Of a stretch of 64,000 nucleotides of DNA, positions 8,635 through 16,686 are shown piece by piece (positions within the stretch are counted from its first letter, which is position 1; each line of letters begins with the position of its first letter). A program made the position numbers and the translations under genes. The stretch covers positions 186,001 to 250,000 of the forward strand of contig NZ_CP092462.1 in assembly GCF_022387135.1 (NCBI RefSeq). The letters run 5' to 3'. This DNA is from Comamonas sp. B21-038 (GTDB taxonomy: Bacteria > Pseudomonadota > Gammaproteobacteria > Burkholderiales > Burkholderiaceae_C). The notes beneath the pieces were generated by a model. That model ran no database searches. It saw only the letters and a program-made list of their open reading frames with translations, and was not told the DNA's origin.

Positions 8635-9071
8635 GCACTGTGTTTGTCGATACCTCGGTGCTGGTCGCCGCAGAGAATGTCTCGGACGCGGCGCTCTACC
8701 AGGCCACCTTGGACTGGCTGGATGTGCTGTGGAGCACCCGTACCGGCCGCACCGGCAACCAGGCGCTGAGCGAGTTCTACGACCAGGTCACGACGGCGGC
8801 CAGCCCCATGCCCCAAGGCGATGCACGTGCTGCCATCCGCCGCTACCAAAGCTGGACGCCGTGGAAGACCGATGCCGCCACGTTGGAGACCGCGTGGGCG
8901 GTGCAGGCGCGCCATGCGTTGGACTTTGGCGATTGTCTGGCGGTGGCCTGCGCCCAGCACAGTGGCTGCCAGCAGATGCTCAGCCTCTACCTGCCCCATG
9001 GCGCCGAGTTTGGCGGGGTCACCATCGTGCACCCGTTGCGGCAGGCTGCACCGGCCCAGGCCAAAGCCTGA
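8631..9071 (+). CDS. PIN-domain toxin, VapC-like ribonuclease
   Basis: 146 residues, one PIN domain. The acidic metal site can be traced as D7 (FVDTSVLV), E48 (NQALSEFYDQV) and D101 (LDFGDCLAVACAQ), so the nuclease should be active. VapC toxins cut tRNA or rRNA when the antitoxin is lost. It overlaps the antitoxin gene by four bases. hisC begins only 27 bases after the stop on the same strand, so read-through from the toxin operon into hisC is likely unless hisC has its own promoter in that short gap. Confidence 0.87.
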   Translation: MSTVFVDTSVLVAAENVSDAALYQATLDWLDVLWSTRTGRTGNQALSEFYDQVTTAASPMPQGDARAAIRRYQSWTPWKTDAATLETAWAVQARHALDFGDCLAVACAQHSGCQQMLSLYLPHGAEFGGVTIVHPLRQAAPAQAKA

Positions 9072-9098
9072 ATATTCTTGATGTGAAAGAGTGATCCG

Positions 9099-10217
9099 AT
9101 GACGTCTCAAGACAATTCTCTGCAGGCCTTGCAACGCATCCGCGCCGATGTGCGCGCCATGCAGGCCTACCATGTGCAAGATTCCAAGGGTCTGCTGAAG
9201 ATGGACACCATGGAGAACCCCTACCGTCTGCCAGATGCACTGCAGCGCAAGCTGGGCGAGCGGCTGGGCGCGCTGGAGATCAACCGCTACCCGGGCGAGC
9301 GCCTGGAGACGCTCAAGAAAATGCTGGCCGACTATGTGGGCGCGCCCACGGGCATGGCCGTGCTGCTCGGCAATGGCTCCGACGAGATCATCACGTTGCT
9401 GGCGCTGGCCACGGCCCAGCCCCATGCCGGCGGACGCGCCAAGATGCTCGCGCCGATGCCAGGTTTTGTCATGTACCCGATGTCGGCCCAACTGCAGGGG
9501 CTGGACTTTGTCGGCGTCAACCTGACGGCAGACTTTGACCTCGATGTGCCTGCGATGCAGGCCGCCATTGCTGCGCACCAGCCCGCCATCACCTATATCG
9601 CCTACCCCAACAACCCGACTGCCACCTTGTGGGATGACGACAAGGTGCAGGCTGTCATCGATGCGGTGGCTGACGTGGGCGGCCTGGTGGTGATGGACGA
9701 GGCTTACCAGCCCTTTGCCAGCCGCAGCTGGATCGACCAGATGCGCGCCGATCCTGTGCGCAACGCCCATGTGCTGCTGATGCGAACCCTGTCCAAGTTC
9801 GGCCTGGCCGGTGCGCGCCTGGGCTACCTGGTGGGGCCGGCGGTCATCGTCAACGAGATCGACAAGGTGCGCCCGCCCTACAACATCAGTGTGCTCAACT
9901 GCGAGACGGCGATTTTTGCGCTGGAAAACGAGGCGCTCTATGCCGAGCAGGCGCGCGCCATCCGGGCAGAACGCCAGCCGCTGATCGACGCGCTGCAGGC
10001 GCTCAGCGGCGTGCGCAAGGTCTGGCCGTCGGAAGCGAACATGGTTCTGATGCGCGTGGACGATGCGGGCAAGACCCAGGCGGCGATGAAGGCGCGTGGC
10101 GTACTCGTCAAGAATGTCTCGGCCATGCACCCGCTGCTGGCCCAGTGCCTGCGGCTGACCGTCGGTACCCGTGAAGAAAATGCCCGCATGCTGGCGGCGC
10201 TCAAGGAGTCTCTATGA
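9099..10217 (+). CDS. hisC: Histidinol-phosphate aminotransferase
   Basis: 372 residues, class I/II PLP aminotransferase. [12 protein letters not shown] holds the conserved Asn, [10 protein letters not shown] the PLP-ring Asp/Tyr, and [15 protein letters not shown] the Schiff-base lysine. It converts imidazole-acetol phosphate and glutamate to histidinol phosphate. AAAGAG sits eight bases before the ATG. The stop overlaps the hisB start by four bases. Unlike the usual hisG-hisD-hisC run, it follows a toxin-antitoxin pair. Confidence 0.96.
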   Translation: MTSQDNSLQALQRIRADVRAMQAYHVQDSKGLLKMDTMENPYRLPDALQRKLGERLGALEINRYPGERLETLKKMLADYVGAPTGMAVLLGNGSDEIITLLALATAQPHAGGRAKMLAPMPGFVMYPMSAQLQGLDFVGVNLTADFDLDVPAMQAAIAAHQPAITYIAYPNNPTATLWDDDKVQAVIDAVADVGGLVVMDEAYQPFASRSWIDQMRADPVRNAHVLLMRTLSKFGLAGARLGYLVGPAVIVNEIDKVRPPYNISVLNCETAIFALENEALYAEQARAIRAERQPLIDALQALSGVRKVWPSEANMVLMRVDDAGKTQAAMKARGVLVKNVSAMHPLLAQCLRLTVGTREENARMLAALKESL

Positions 10218-10843
10218 ACCATCTGGTGCCCACCCCATCGTCCGCCACGCCGCTGCACCGCACGGCCGAGGTGGCGCGCAACACCGCCGAGACCCGCATC
10301 CAGGTGCGTGTCGACCTCGACGGCACGGGCCAGGCCCGTCTGAACTCGGGCATCGGCTTTCTGGACCATATGCTCGACCAGATCGCGCGCCATGGCCTGA
10401 TCGATCTGGACATCGAATGCGCAGGGGACCTGCACATCGACGGCCACCACACCGTCGAGGACATCGGCATTACGCTGGGCCAGGCCTTTGCCAAGGCGAT
10501 CGGTGATAAAAAAGGCATCCGCCGCTATGGCCATGCCTATGTGCCGCTCGATGAGGCGCTGAGCCGCGTGGTGATCGATTTCTCCGGCCGCCCCGGTCTG
10601 CACATGGATGTGACATTCACCGCCGGCAGCATTGGCCAGCTCGACACGCAGCTGGTGTACGAGTTCTTCCAGGGTTTTGTGAACCATGCCGGTGTGACCT
10701 TGCACATCGACAACCTCAAGGGTTTCAACGCCCACCACCAGTGCGAGACCATCTTCAAGGCCTTTGCGCGCGCACTGCGTTTCGCATTGGAGCATGATCC
10801 CCGCATGGCCGGCGTGATACCGTCGACCAAGGGCTCGCTGTAA
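10214..10843 (+). CDS. hisB: Imidazoleglycerol-phosphate dehydratase
   Basis: 209 residues, so the monofunctional dehydratase without the phosphatase domain found in enterics. The two repeated metal-binding halves are visible: [14 protein letters not shown] with [11 protein letters not shown], and [18 protein letters not shown]. It dehydrates imidazoleglycerol phosphate to imidazole-acetol phosphate using manganese. Translation is coupled to hisC by the ATGA overlap. A small hairpin (CTGCCG/CGGCAG, 10845-10860) sits just after the stop. Confidence 0.96.
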   Translation: MNHLVPTPSSATPLHRTAEVARNTAETRIQVRVDLDGTGQARLNSGIGFLDHMLDQIARHGLIDLDIECAGDLHIDGHHTVEDIGITLGQAFAKAIGDKKGIRRYGHAYVPLDEALSRVVIDFSGRPGLHMDVTFTAGSIGQLDTQLVYEFFQGFVNHAGVTLHIDNLKGFNAHHQCETIFKAFARALRFALEHDPRMAGVIPSTKGSL

Positions 10844-10881
10844 GCTGCCGTTGGCGGCAGTTGCTACACTCCATTCTTGCT

Positions 10882-11550
10882 ATGACAACTTCATCCAATA
10901 CCGTTGCCGTGGTGGACTACGGCATGGGCAATCTGCGCTCGGTGTCACAGGCCGTGCAGGCGGCGGCTGCGGGCTCGTCCGTGGCCGTGGTGGTGACGGC
11001 CGACCCCGACGTCGTGCGTGCTGCCACTCGCATCGTGTTGCCAGGACAGGGCGCCATGCGCGACTGCATGGCCGAGCTCAAGGCCTCCGGCCTGCAGGAC
11101 AGCGTGCTGGAAGCGGCCCGCAACAAGCCGATGTTCGGCGTCTGCGTGGGCATGCAGATGCTGCTGGACCACAGTGAAGAGGGCGACACCCCGGGCCTGG
11201 GCCTGATTGCCGGCCAGGTGCGCAAGTTCCAGCTGGCGGGCCGTACCCAGGCCGATGGCAGCCGTTACAAGGTGCCGCAGATGGGCTGGAACCAGGTGCA
11301 GCAACAAGCCCATGGCGGCCAGCCGCATCCGGTCTGGCAGGGCGTGCCCGACCAGTCCTATTTCTATTTTGTCCACAGCTTTTATGCGGCCCCCGCCAGT
11401 GATGCCCAGTGCCACGGCTGGGCTGAATACGGCGAGCGCTTTGCCTGCGCCATCGGCCGCGACAACCTCTTCGCGACCCAGTTTCATCCGGAAAAAAGTG
11501 CGGACCAGGGCCTGGCGCTCTACCGCAACTTTCTGCACTGGAACCCTTAA
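10882..11550 (+). CDS. hisH: Imidazole glycerol phosphate synthase, glutaminase subunit
   Basis: 222 residues from the ATG at 10882; an in-frame TTG at 10861 would add seven residues but gives no family sequence. Class I glutaminase: oxyanion region YGMGNLRSV, nucleophile Cys in [12 protein letters not shown], and His/Glu in [11 protein letters not shown]. It feeds ammonia to HisF. No clear ribosome site precedes the ATG; a TACACT lies 12 bases upstream. hisA follows at 32 bases. The partner hisF is displaced 2.3 kb downstream, past hisA and the epimerase block. Confidence 0.95.
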   Translation: MTTSSNTVAVVDYGMGNLRSVSQAVQAAAAGSSVAVVVTADPDVVRAATRIVLPGQGAMRDCMAELKASGLQDSVLEAARNKPMFGVCVGMQMLLDHSEEGDTPGLGLIAGQVRKFQLAGRTQADGSRYKVPQMGWNQVQQQAHGGQPHPVWQGVPDQSYFYFVHSFYAAPASDAQCHGWAEYGERFACAIGRDNLFATQFHPEKSADQGLALYRNFLHWNP

Positions 11551-11582
11551 TCCTTTCACCGACAACCGCCAGCCTCACTACC

Positions 11583-12329
11583 ATGCTGCTCATTCCTGCG
11601 ATTGACCTCAAGGACGGTCACTGCGTGCGCCTCAAGCAAGGCGATATGGACCAATCCACCACCTTTGGTGAAGACCCGGTTGCGGTCGCGCGCCGCTGGT
11701 ACGATGCCGGCGCGCGCCGCCTGCATCTGGTGGATCTCAATGGCGCCTTTGCCGGTCAACCGAAGAACCTGCCGGTCATCAAGGCCATCCTCAAGGAGTT
11801 CGGTGACGAGCTGCCCGTGCAGCTCGGCGGCGGTATCCGCGATCTGGACACCATCGAGAAGTACATCGATGCCGGCATGCAGTACGTGATCATCGGCACC
11901 GCTGCCGTGAAGGACCCGGGCTTCCTGCAGAACGCCTGTACGGCTTTCGCCGGCCACATCATCGTCGGCCTCGATGCCAAGGACGGCATGGTCGCGACCG
12001 ACGGCTGGAGCAAGATCACCCAGCATTCGGTCATCGAGACCGCCAAGCGCTTTGAGGACTGGGGGGTGGAATCCATCATCTACACCGACATCGGCCGTGA
12101 CGGCATGCTCAGCGGCATCAACATGGAAGCCACCATCAAGCTCGCCCAGTCGATCAAGATTCCGGTCATTGCCTCCGGAGGTCTGTCGGGCATGGCGGAT
12201 ATCGAAGCGCTGTGCAAGGCCGAACCCGAAGGGGTGGAAGGCGTCATTTGCGGCCGCGCGATCTATACCGGCGATCTGGACTTTGCAACAGCACAGGAGC
12301 GGGCTGACGAGCTCAGCGACAGCCTCTGA
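11583..12329 (+). CDS. hisA: Phosphoribosylformimino-AICAR ribotide isomerase
   Basis: 248 residues, a (beta-alpha)8 barrel. [20 protein letters not shown] starts the barrel with the catalytic Asp8; GGGIRD and the second Asp in YTDIGRDGM are present. It isomerises ProFAR to PRFAR. The gene ends 38 bases before a strong intrinsic terminator, so the hisC-B-H-A unit ends here and does not run into hisF as it does in related genomes. Confidence 0.96.
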   Translation: MLLIPAIDLKDGHCVRLKQGDMDQSTTFGEDPVAVARRWYDAGARRLHLVDLNGAFAGQPKNLPVIKAILKEFGDELPVQLGGGIRDLDTIEKYIDAGMQYVIIGTAAVKDPGFLQNACTAFAGHIIVGLDAKDGMVATDGWSKITQHSVIETAKRFEDWGVESIIYTDIGRDGMLSGINMEATIKLAQSIKIPVIASGGLSGMADIEALCKAEPEGVEGVICGRAIYTGDLDFATAQERADELSDSL

Positions 12330-12366
12330 CCAGGGGCGGGCCCCGCGTCAGCGGCGCTGTTTTGCG

Positions 12367-12391
12367 AGGCCACCGACAGGTGGCCTTTTTT
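12367..12391 (+). terminator. Intrinsic terminator after hisA
   Basis: 8-bp stem AGGCCACC / GGTGGCCT with loop GACA, followed by a T-run (CTTTTTTA). Textbook rho-independent shape; it separates the hisCBHA unit from the epimerase gene and hisF. Confidence 0.85.
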
Positions 12392-12666
12392 ATGGCTGTG
12401 TCAATTGAAACAGTTTGTATACTGCCTCAGTGGTTTGCTGGTGTTGGGGCTGTGGGACCTGGACTACACCCCGCTTTTAAGTCGATGTGTTGACTACAAA
12501 TTTGAAGAATGTCAACAAATGCTAGTTGTTACCGGCAGCAGCTTATGTTGACCGGTAAGCGATTTACATAAGTTTGGCTTATTGGACAATGTACGCTTGG
12601 TCAGGATGCCTGCAGCTATAGGAGCCTTGGATAGCGCATTCTGCGAGACCTCTTTGAAAGCCCCCT
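12392..12666. other. AT-richer non-coding leader before the epimerase gene
   Basis: 275 bases without a gene, clearly lower in GC than the surroundings. It holds three copies of TGTTGAC or its complement: 12488-12494, GTCAACA at 12511-12517 (forming a 7-bp inverted repeat with the first) and 12546-12552. The promoter of the epimerase gene must lie here or nearby, but I cannot place a convincing -35/-10 pair. Confidence 0.4.
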
Positions 12667-13677
12667 GTGATACTCGTGACTGGCGGAGCCGGCTATGTTG
12701 GCTCTCATATCTGCATTGCGCTGGCCGAAGCCGGCATGCCGTTCTTGATTCTGGATAACTTCAGCAATGCCAGGCGTTCGGTCATTACGCGGCTGGCCAA
12801 AATCCTGGGGTTCACACCGCCGTGCATCGATGCCGATGTGCGTGATGTGACCGTGCTCGAGCAGCTGTTCGACGAGCAGCATTTCGATGCCGTCATCCAC
12901 AGCGCCTTTCTCACTGCATCAGCGGATGCCGCGCGTGAGCCGCTGCGCTACTACGACAACAATGTCTCGGGCACGATCGGTCTGTTGCGCGCGATGCAGA
13001 CCGCAGGGCTGCGAAACCTGATCGTCTCGTCGTCGTCGGTGGTCTACGGCGATCCAGCGCCGGTGGCTGTGCGAGAGGATGCACCGCTGTCGGTCAGCAC
13101 CGCCTATGGCCAGACCGCATTGATGGTCGAGCAGGTGCTCAGCAGCCTCGATGAGGCCTCGCCCAAGCGCTGGCGCATGGCTTTGCTGCGCAGTTTCAAT
13201 GCAGTGGGCTGCCATGACAGCGGCCTGATCGCCGAAGACCCGCCGCGCATGTCCTCCCATGTTGCGCCTTACCTGGCCCAGGTCGCTGCCGGCAAGCGCG
13301 ATGGTCTGCGCATCTACGGCGGCGATTACCCCACACCGGATGGCACGCCCATACGCGACTATCTGCATGTGATGGACCTGGCCCGGGCCTATGTGGCGAC
13401 CTTGCCGTACCTGCGCAGCCATCCGGGCCTGTCGCGCTTCAACATTGGATCGGGCCAGCCTACGTCGGTGCTGGGTCTGGTGCGCGCTTTCGAGCATGCC
13501 AATGGCCGCGCGGTACCTTTCCGCATTGGTGCACGCCGGGCAGGCGATGCGGCCCACTGCTGGGCCGATATTTCGCGCGCTCGCGCCGAGCTGGGCTGGC
13601 AGCCCCAGCTGGGGCTGGACCGCATGATGGAAGACGTCTGGCGCTGGCAGATTGGTGTAGGCCGCAGCGTGCATTGA
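12667..13677 (+). CDS. GalE-like NAD-dependent epimerase homologue lacking the catalytic Lys
   Basis: 336 residues, GTG start ([14 protein letters not shown], the usual GalE N-terminus with the NAD-binding GxxGxxG). The fold matches UDP-glucose 4-epimerase throughout ([64 protein letters not shown]). However, the catalytic YxxxK motif reads Y147-G-Q-T-A151: the lysine is alanine (codon gca). The usual GLKAVGES segment is replaced by AFLTASADA, and the RYFN segment by RSFN. An ordinary epimerase reaction is therefore doubtful; it may bind sugar nucleotides without turnover, act on another substrate, or be decaying. It stands alone between two terminators inside the his locus. Confidence 0.82.
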   Translation: MILVTGGAGYVGSHICIALAEAGMPFLILDNFSNARRSVITRLAKILGFTPPCIDADVRDVTVLEQLFDEQHFDAVIHSAFLTASADAAREPLRYYDNNVSGTIGLLRAMQTAGLRNLIVSSSSVVYGDPAPVAVREDAPLSVSTAYGQTALMVEQVLSSLDEASPKRWRMALLRSFNAVGCHDSGLIAEDPPRMSSHVAPYLAQVAAGKRDGLRIYGGDYPTPDGTPIRDYLHVMDLARAYVATLPYLRSHPGLSRFNIGSGQPTSVLGLVRAFEHANGRAVPFRIGARRAGDAAHCWADISRARAELGWQPQLGLDRMMEDVWRWQIGVGRSVH

Positions 13678-13693
13678 CAGGCGCTGCAGGACC

Positions 13694-13724
13694 AGCCTGG
13701 CCGCACCCAGCGCCAGGCTTTTTT
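13694..13724 (+). terminator. Intrinsic terminator after the epimerase gene
   Basis: 8-bp stem AGCCTGGC / GCCAGGCT around a 10-base loop, then TTTTTTC. It starts 17 bases after the epimerase stop and isolates that gene from hisF, which must have its own promoter in 13725-13816; I cannot identify one with confidence. Confidence 0.82.
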
Positions 13725-13816
13725 CTTGCCCGCAGGCTGCGTCCCGGCGCTGGGCGTGTTATTGTTTTGCCCGTCTGGCGCCATCGCCACCGCTTCCATC
13801 TGCAACGAGATCCTCC

Positions 13817-14596
13817 ATGCTTGCCAAACGCATCATTCCCTGCCTGGACGTCACTGGCGGCCGCGTCGTCAAAGGTGTCAATTTCGTCGAACTGCGCGAC
13901 GCCGGCGACCCGGTGGAGATCGCAGCGCGCTACAACACGCAGGGCGCCGATGAGCTGACCTTTCTCGACATCACCGCGACCAGCGATGGGCGTGACCTGA
14001 TCTTGCCGATCATCGAAGCGGTGGCCAGCCAGGTCTTCATTCCGCTGACCGTCGGCGGTGGTGTGCGCACCGTGGCCGATGTGCGGCGCCTGCTCAACGC
14101 TGGCGCCGACAAGACCAGCTTCAACTCGGCGGCCATTGCGGACCCGGCCGTCATCAATGCCGCCAGCGACCGCTACGGCTCGCAGTGCATCGTCGTGGCC
14201 ATCGATGCCAAGCGCCGCCAAGGCCAGGATGTCATCGAACGCGGCGAGGGCTGGGATGTCTACAGCCATGGCGGACGCAAGAATACGGGTCTGGACGCCA
14301 TCCGCTGGGCCAGTGACATGGCCGCGCGCGGTGCCGGGGAGATTTTGCTCACCAGCATGGACCGTGATGGCACCAAATCCGGTTTTGACCTGGCCTTGAC
14401 CCGTGCAGTCGCCGATGCCGTCGGTGTGCCGGTGATTGCTTCCGGCGGCGTTGGCAATCTCGACCACCTGGCCGATGGCGTGCAGCAAGGCGGCGCCGAT
14501 GCCGTCCTCGCGGCCAGCATCTTTCACTACGGCGAATTCACCGTGCGGCAGGCCAAGGAGCGCATGCGCGAGCGCGGTATTCCCGTGCGCCTGTAA
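13817..14596 (+). CDS. hisF: Imidazole glycerol phosphate synthase, cyclase subunit
   Basis: 259 residues, (beta-alpha)8 barrel. [20 protein letters not shown] carries catalytic Asp11, VVAIDAKRR the second Asp and GGVGNLDHL a phosphate-binding loop. With HisH it makes IGP and AICAR from PRFAR and glutamine. GAGATC lies about nine bases before the ATG. Upstream it is cut off from hisHA by the epimerase block, and downstream from hisI by 11.9 kb. Confidence 0.96.
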   Translation: MLAKRIIPCLDVTGGRVVKGVNFVELRDAGDPVEIAARYNTQGADELTFLDITATSDGRDLILPIIEAVASQVFIPLTVGGGVRTVADVRRLLNAGADKTSFNSAAIADPAVINAASDRYGSQCIVVAIDAKRRQGQDVIERGEGWDVYSHGGRKNTGLDAIRWASDMAARGAGEILLTSMDRDGTKSGFDLALTRAVADAVGVPVIASGGVGNLDHLADGVQQGGADAVLAASIFHYGEFTVRQAKERMRERGIPVRL

Positions 14597-14697
14597 GGCT
14601 GACAAGCCCTTTCTGCTTTCAACGCCGGTCCCCGCAGCGTTGCAATGCCCTCGGCGCGCTTGGGGAATGGCGTTCCCCAGGGTAGGTAGTTAGATCT

Positions 14698-14753
14698 GGC
14701 CGGGAAGGTCCGGCCGGGAAGGTCCGGCCGGGAAGGTCCGGCCGGGGAAGTCC
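14698..14753. repeat. Tandem repeat, 14-bp unit, four copies
   Basis: Unit GGCCGGGAAGGTCC occurs three times exactly (14698-14711, 14712-14725, 14726-14739), then once with changes (GGCCGGGGAAGTCC, 14740-14753). It is in non-coding DNA just after hisF. Confidence 0.9.
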
Positions 14754-14839
14754 AGCCGGCCAGCACCGGCCTCGGGGCCACACCGCCTCGGATTCGGGTG
14801 CTCGCCAGGCTCTTCGGCCCGCATCCCTGGCGTACACCG

Positions 14840-14873
14840 GCCCGCTAGCCATGCTTGAGAGCGGGCTCTTTTT
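14840..14873 (+). terminator. Terminator-like hairpin downstream of hisF
   Basis: 7-bp stem GCCCGCT / AGCGGGC with a 13-base loop, followed by TCTTTTTC. It is 244 bases past hisF and could end that transcript. Confidence 0.6.
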
Positions 14874-15390
14874 CGGCAGACGCACTCGCCAGCAGCCCAG
14901 TAGCAGCGGAGCGCCCATCGGCCGCGCTTCGCCTTTCCACGCCCGTCCACGCTCACCAGTCAAGCGCGGCTGACAGCTGCGCCATCAGATCCTCCCGGCT
15001 TTTTCCTGCGTGCTGGGACGGCAGTGTCGGGCCAGGGCCCGGCATCTCCGCACGCCGGATCCATGCCTGCATTTTTCCGGTCCTGCGCCGTGATTGCCCC
15101 TTGCCCGCAGCGCAGGGCCGTTCGTCATTAATGATCTGCAATTCTATAAAAATGATTGATTTTCTCGATCACAAACCTTGATTTGCAATGTTTGACAATG
15201 TTTCTAAAGTTGACACACACTCATTAAACGCAAGATGCTATAAACCCGATCTATCTAATTTTGGTCACAGTTTGTTTCGGTTGTCTGGGAAGATTCGTAT
15301 ATCAAGACCGTCGGCAATTGCAATGGAACTATGAAAGGTGTCGCTAACTGTATCTAGCGGCGCTGTCTAAGGGTTGGGGAGTTGTCGGCT

Positions 15391-16686
15391 ATGTCGGTGT
15401 TTGGGATATGCGTTGCGCAGGGATTGTCCTGCCTGTCTCACTTTCGTTGGTTGCACGCACGTGCGGTGCTGCTGGTGGCATCGCTGCTTCTGCCATTCGG
15501 CGTCTGGGCGCAGATGTGCGCAGCACCTGGCAACGATGGGGCAGGGGCGGCCACCGGGGTGGTGAATGATTACTTCCCGGGCGCGGGCGCTTCGACACTG
15601 GCTGCTGGCAGCACCAGCCTGACCTTGGGCACCCAGCGAACCGGTGCCGCCAACAAAACCCTGGCCGCCAATGATTTGTTGCTGGTCATCCAGATGCAGG
15701 ATGCGAGCATCAATGCGGTCAACTCCAGTGCCTATGGCAGTGGTGGCAGCGGCGGCCAGGGCTCGACCAGTGTCGGCAGCACCGGCCTGTATGAATTTGT
15801 CCGTGTCGTCTCGGTGTCGTCCGGGGTGGTGAGCTTCTCGCCCGCACTGACTAACACCTACCGCAATGCGGCGGCGACCGCCACCTCCGGTCAGAAGACC
15901 TACCAGATCGTGCGCGTGCCGCAGTACACCAGCGCGTCCGTCAGCGGGGTGACTGCGCCGCCATGGAACGGCGCTACCGGCGGGGTCGTGGCCATCGATG
16001 CCCGTGATGTGCTGACGCTCAACGGCGCAACGGTGGAGAACCAGGCCAACCGGGCGATCTTCCTTGCAGGCAAAGGCTTTCGCGGCGCCGTAGGCAGCAA
16101 TGGCGCCAGCCGTGGCTCGCGCGATGACTGGATGGGTGACTACAGCAGCGCAGGCGGTGGTGGAGGCAAAGGGGAAGGTATTGCCGGCACTCCGCGGTAT
16201 CTGGCCAACAAGGTCACGGCTTATGGCTCCAAGCTGGTCAACGCAGTGGCTTCGGGGGGATTGGGTCGGTGGATAACACTGCCGAAGGCTATCCCGGCGG
16301 TTCACGTGCACGAGGCGCCCCCGGCAATGCCGGTGGTGGCGGAGCCGATGGTGCTCCGGCTGGCACCAACAACAACCAGTACAACTCCGGCGGCGGAGGC
16401 GGCGGTAACTATGCCGCCGGTGGCGTGGGCGGCCGGCCCTGGAACTACCCGCTGGTCGACAGCGGGGGCCGAGGCGGCGGTGGCTATGTGGGCACCACCG
16501 CTTTCAACCGCATTTTCCTCGGCGGCGGCGGCGGCGCTGGTGGCACCAATGACGGCACTGCCGATAACAATGCCTATGGCAACAACGGCATTGCTTGCGC
16601 GGACACGGGCGGGCGCTGCTCTTCCGGTGCTTCGGGCGGCGGCATCGTCATATTGCGTGCGCAGAGCGTTACCGGCACTGGTGTGA
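15391..16686 (+). CDS. N-terminal part of giant exported DUF11-type repeat protein (frame broken)
   Basis: As read, this frame gives 431 residues from the ATG at 15391, chosen because GGGGAG lies nine bases upstream. It opens with a long signal peptide (hydrophobic core AVLLVASLLLPFGVWA) and then the region CAAPGNDGAGAATGVVNDYF that commonly starts exported repeat proteins of this type. It becomes glycine-rich near GGGGGKGEG. The family-like sequence stops at about 16259: after a run of six G (16254-16259) the sensible reading moves to the frame that starts at 16269, and the remaining 140 or so residues here are out-of-frame junk. One more G would join the two into a protein of about 3,660 residues. 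Either a sequencing error, a mutation, or a phase-variable tract. Confidence 0.78.
   Translation: MSVFGICVAQGLSCLSHFRWLHARAVLLVASLLLPFGVWAQMCAAPGNDGAGAATGVVNDYFPGAGASTLAAGSTSLTLGTQRTGAANKTLAANDLLLVIQMQDASINAVNSSAYGSGGSGGQGSTSVGSTGLYEFVRVVSVSSGVVSFSPALTNTYRNAAATATSGQKTYQIVRVPQYTSASVSGVTAPPWNGATGGVVAIDARDVLTLNGATVENQANRAIFLAGKGFRGAVGSNGASRGSRDDWMGDYSSAGGGGGKGEGIAGTPRYLANKVTAYGSKLVNAVASGGLGRWITLPKAIPAVHVHEAPPAMPVVAEPMVLRLAPTTTSTTPAAEAAVTMPPVAWAAGPGTTRWSTAGAEAAVAMWAPPLSTAFSSAAAAALVAPMTALPITMPMATTALLARTRAGAALPVLRAAASSYCVRRALPALV
16254..16259 (+). other. G6 homopolymer at the frame break of the giant gene
   Basis: Reading the upstream frame to this tract and the downstream frame after it gives a smooth sequence (NAVASGGIGSVDNTAEGYPG) only if seven G are present. 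With six, the upstream frame continues into low-complexity nonsense to 16686. Confidence 0.7.

Larger units (their letters stand above)
14597..15390. other. Non-coding stretch between hisF and the giant repeat gene
   Basis: About 800 bases with no convincing gene. From left to right it has a TGGGGAA/TTCCCCA hairpin (14661-14679), a 14-base tandem repeat, a terminator-like hairpin (14840-14873), and then a distinctly AT-rich part from about 15120 with two TTGACA hexamers (15192 and 15210) and a TATAAA at 15239. The spacings do not make a clean sigma-70 promoter, but the AT-rich part is the likely promoter region of the giant gene. Confidence 0.5.

Noticed and set aside
12667..13677. Calling the epimerase a pseudogene
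   Set aside because: The frame is complete, length is normal and the NAD-binding motif and most of the fold are kept, so only the catalytic change is reported.
14698..14753. CRISPR-like array
   Set aside because: Units are directly joined without spacers; it is a simple tandem repeat.
16200..16270. Programmed ribosomal frameshifting to join the two halves of the giant gene
   Set aside because: There is no slippery heptamer with a clear downstream pseudoknot; a length change in the G-run is the simpler explanation, though this cannot be excluded.
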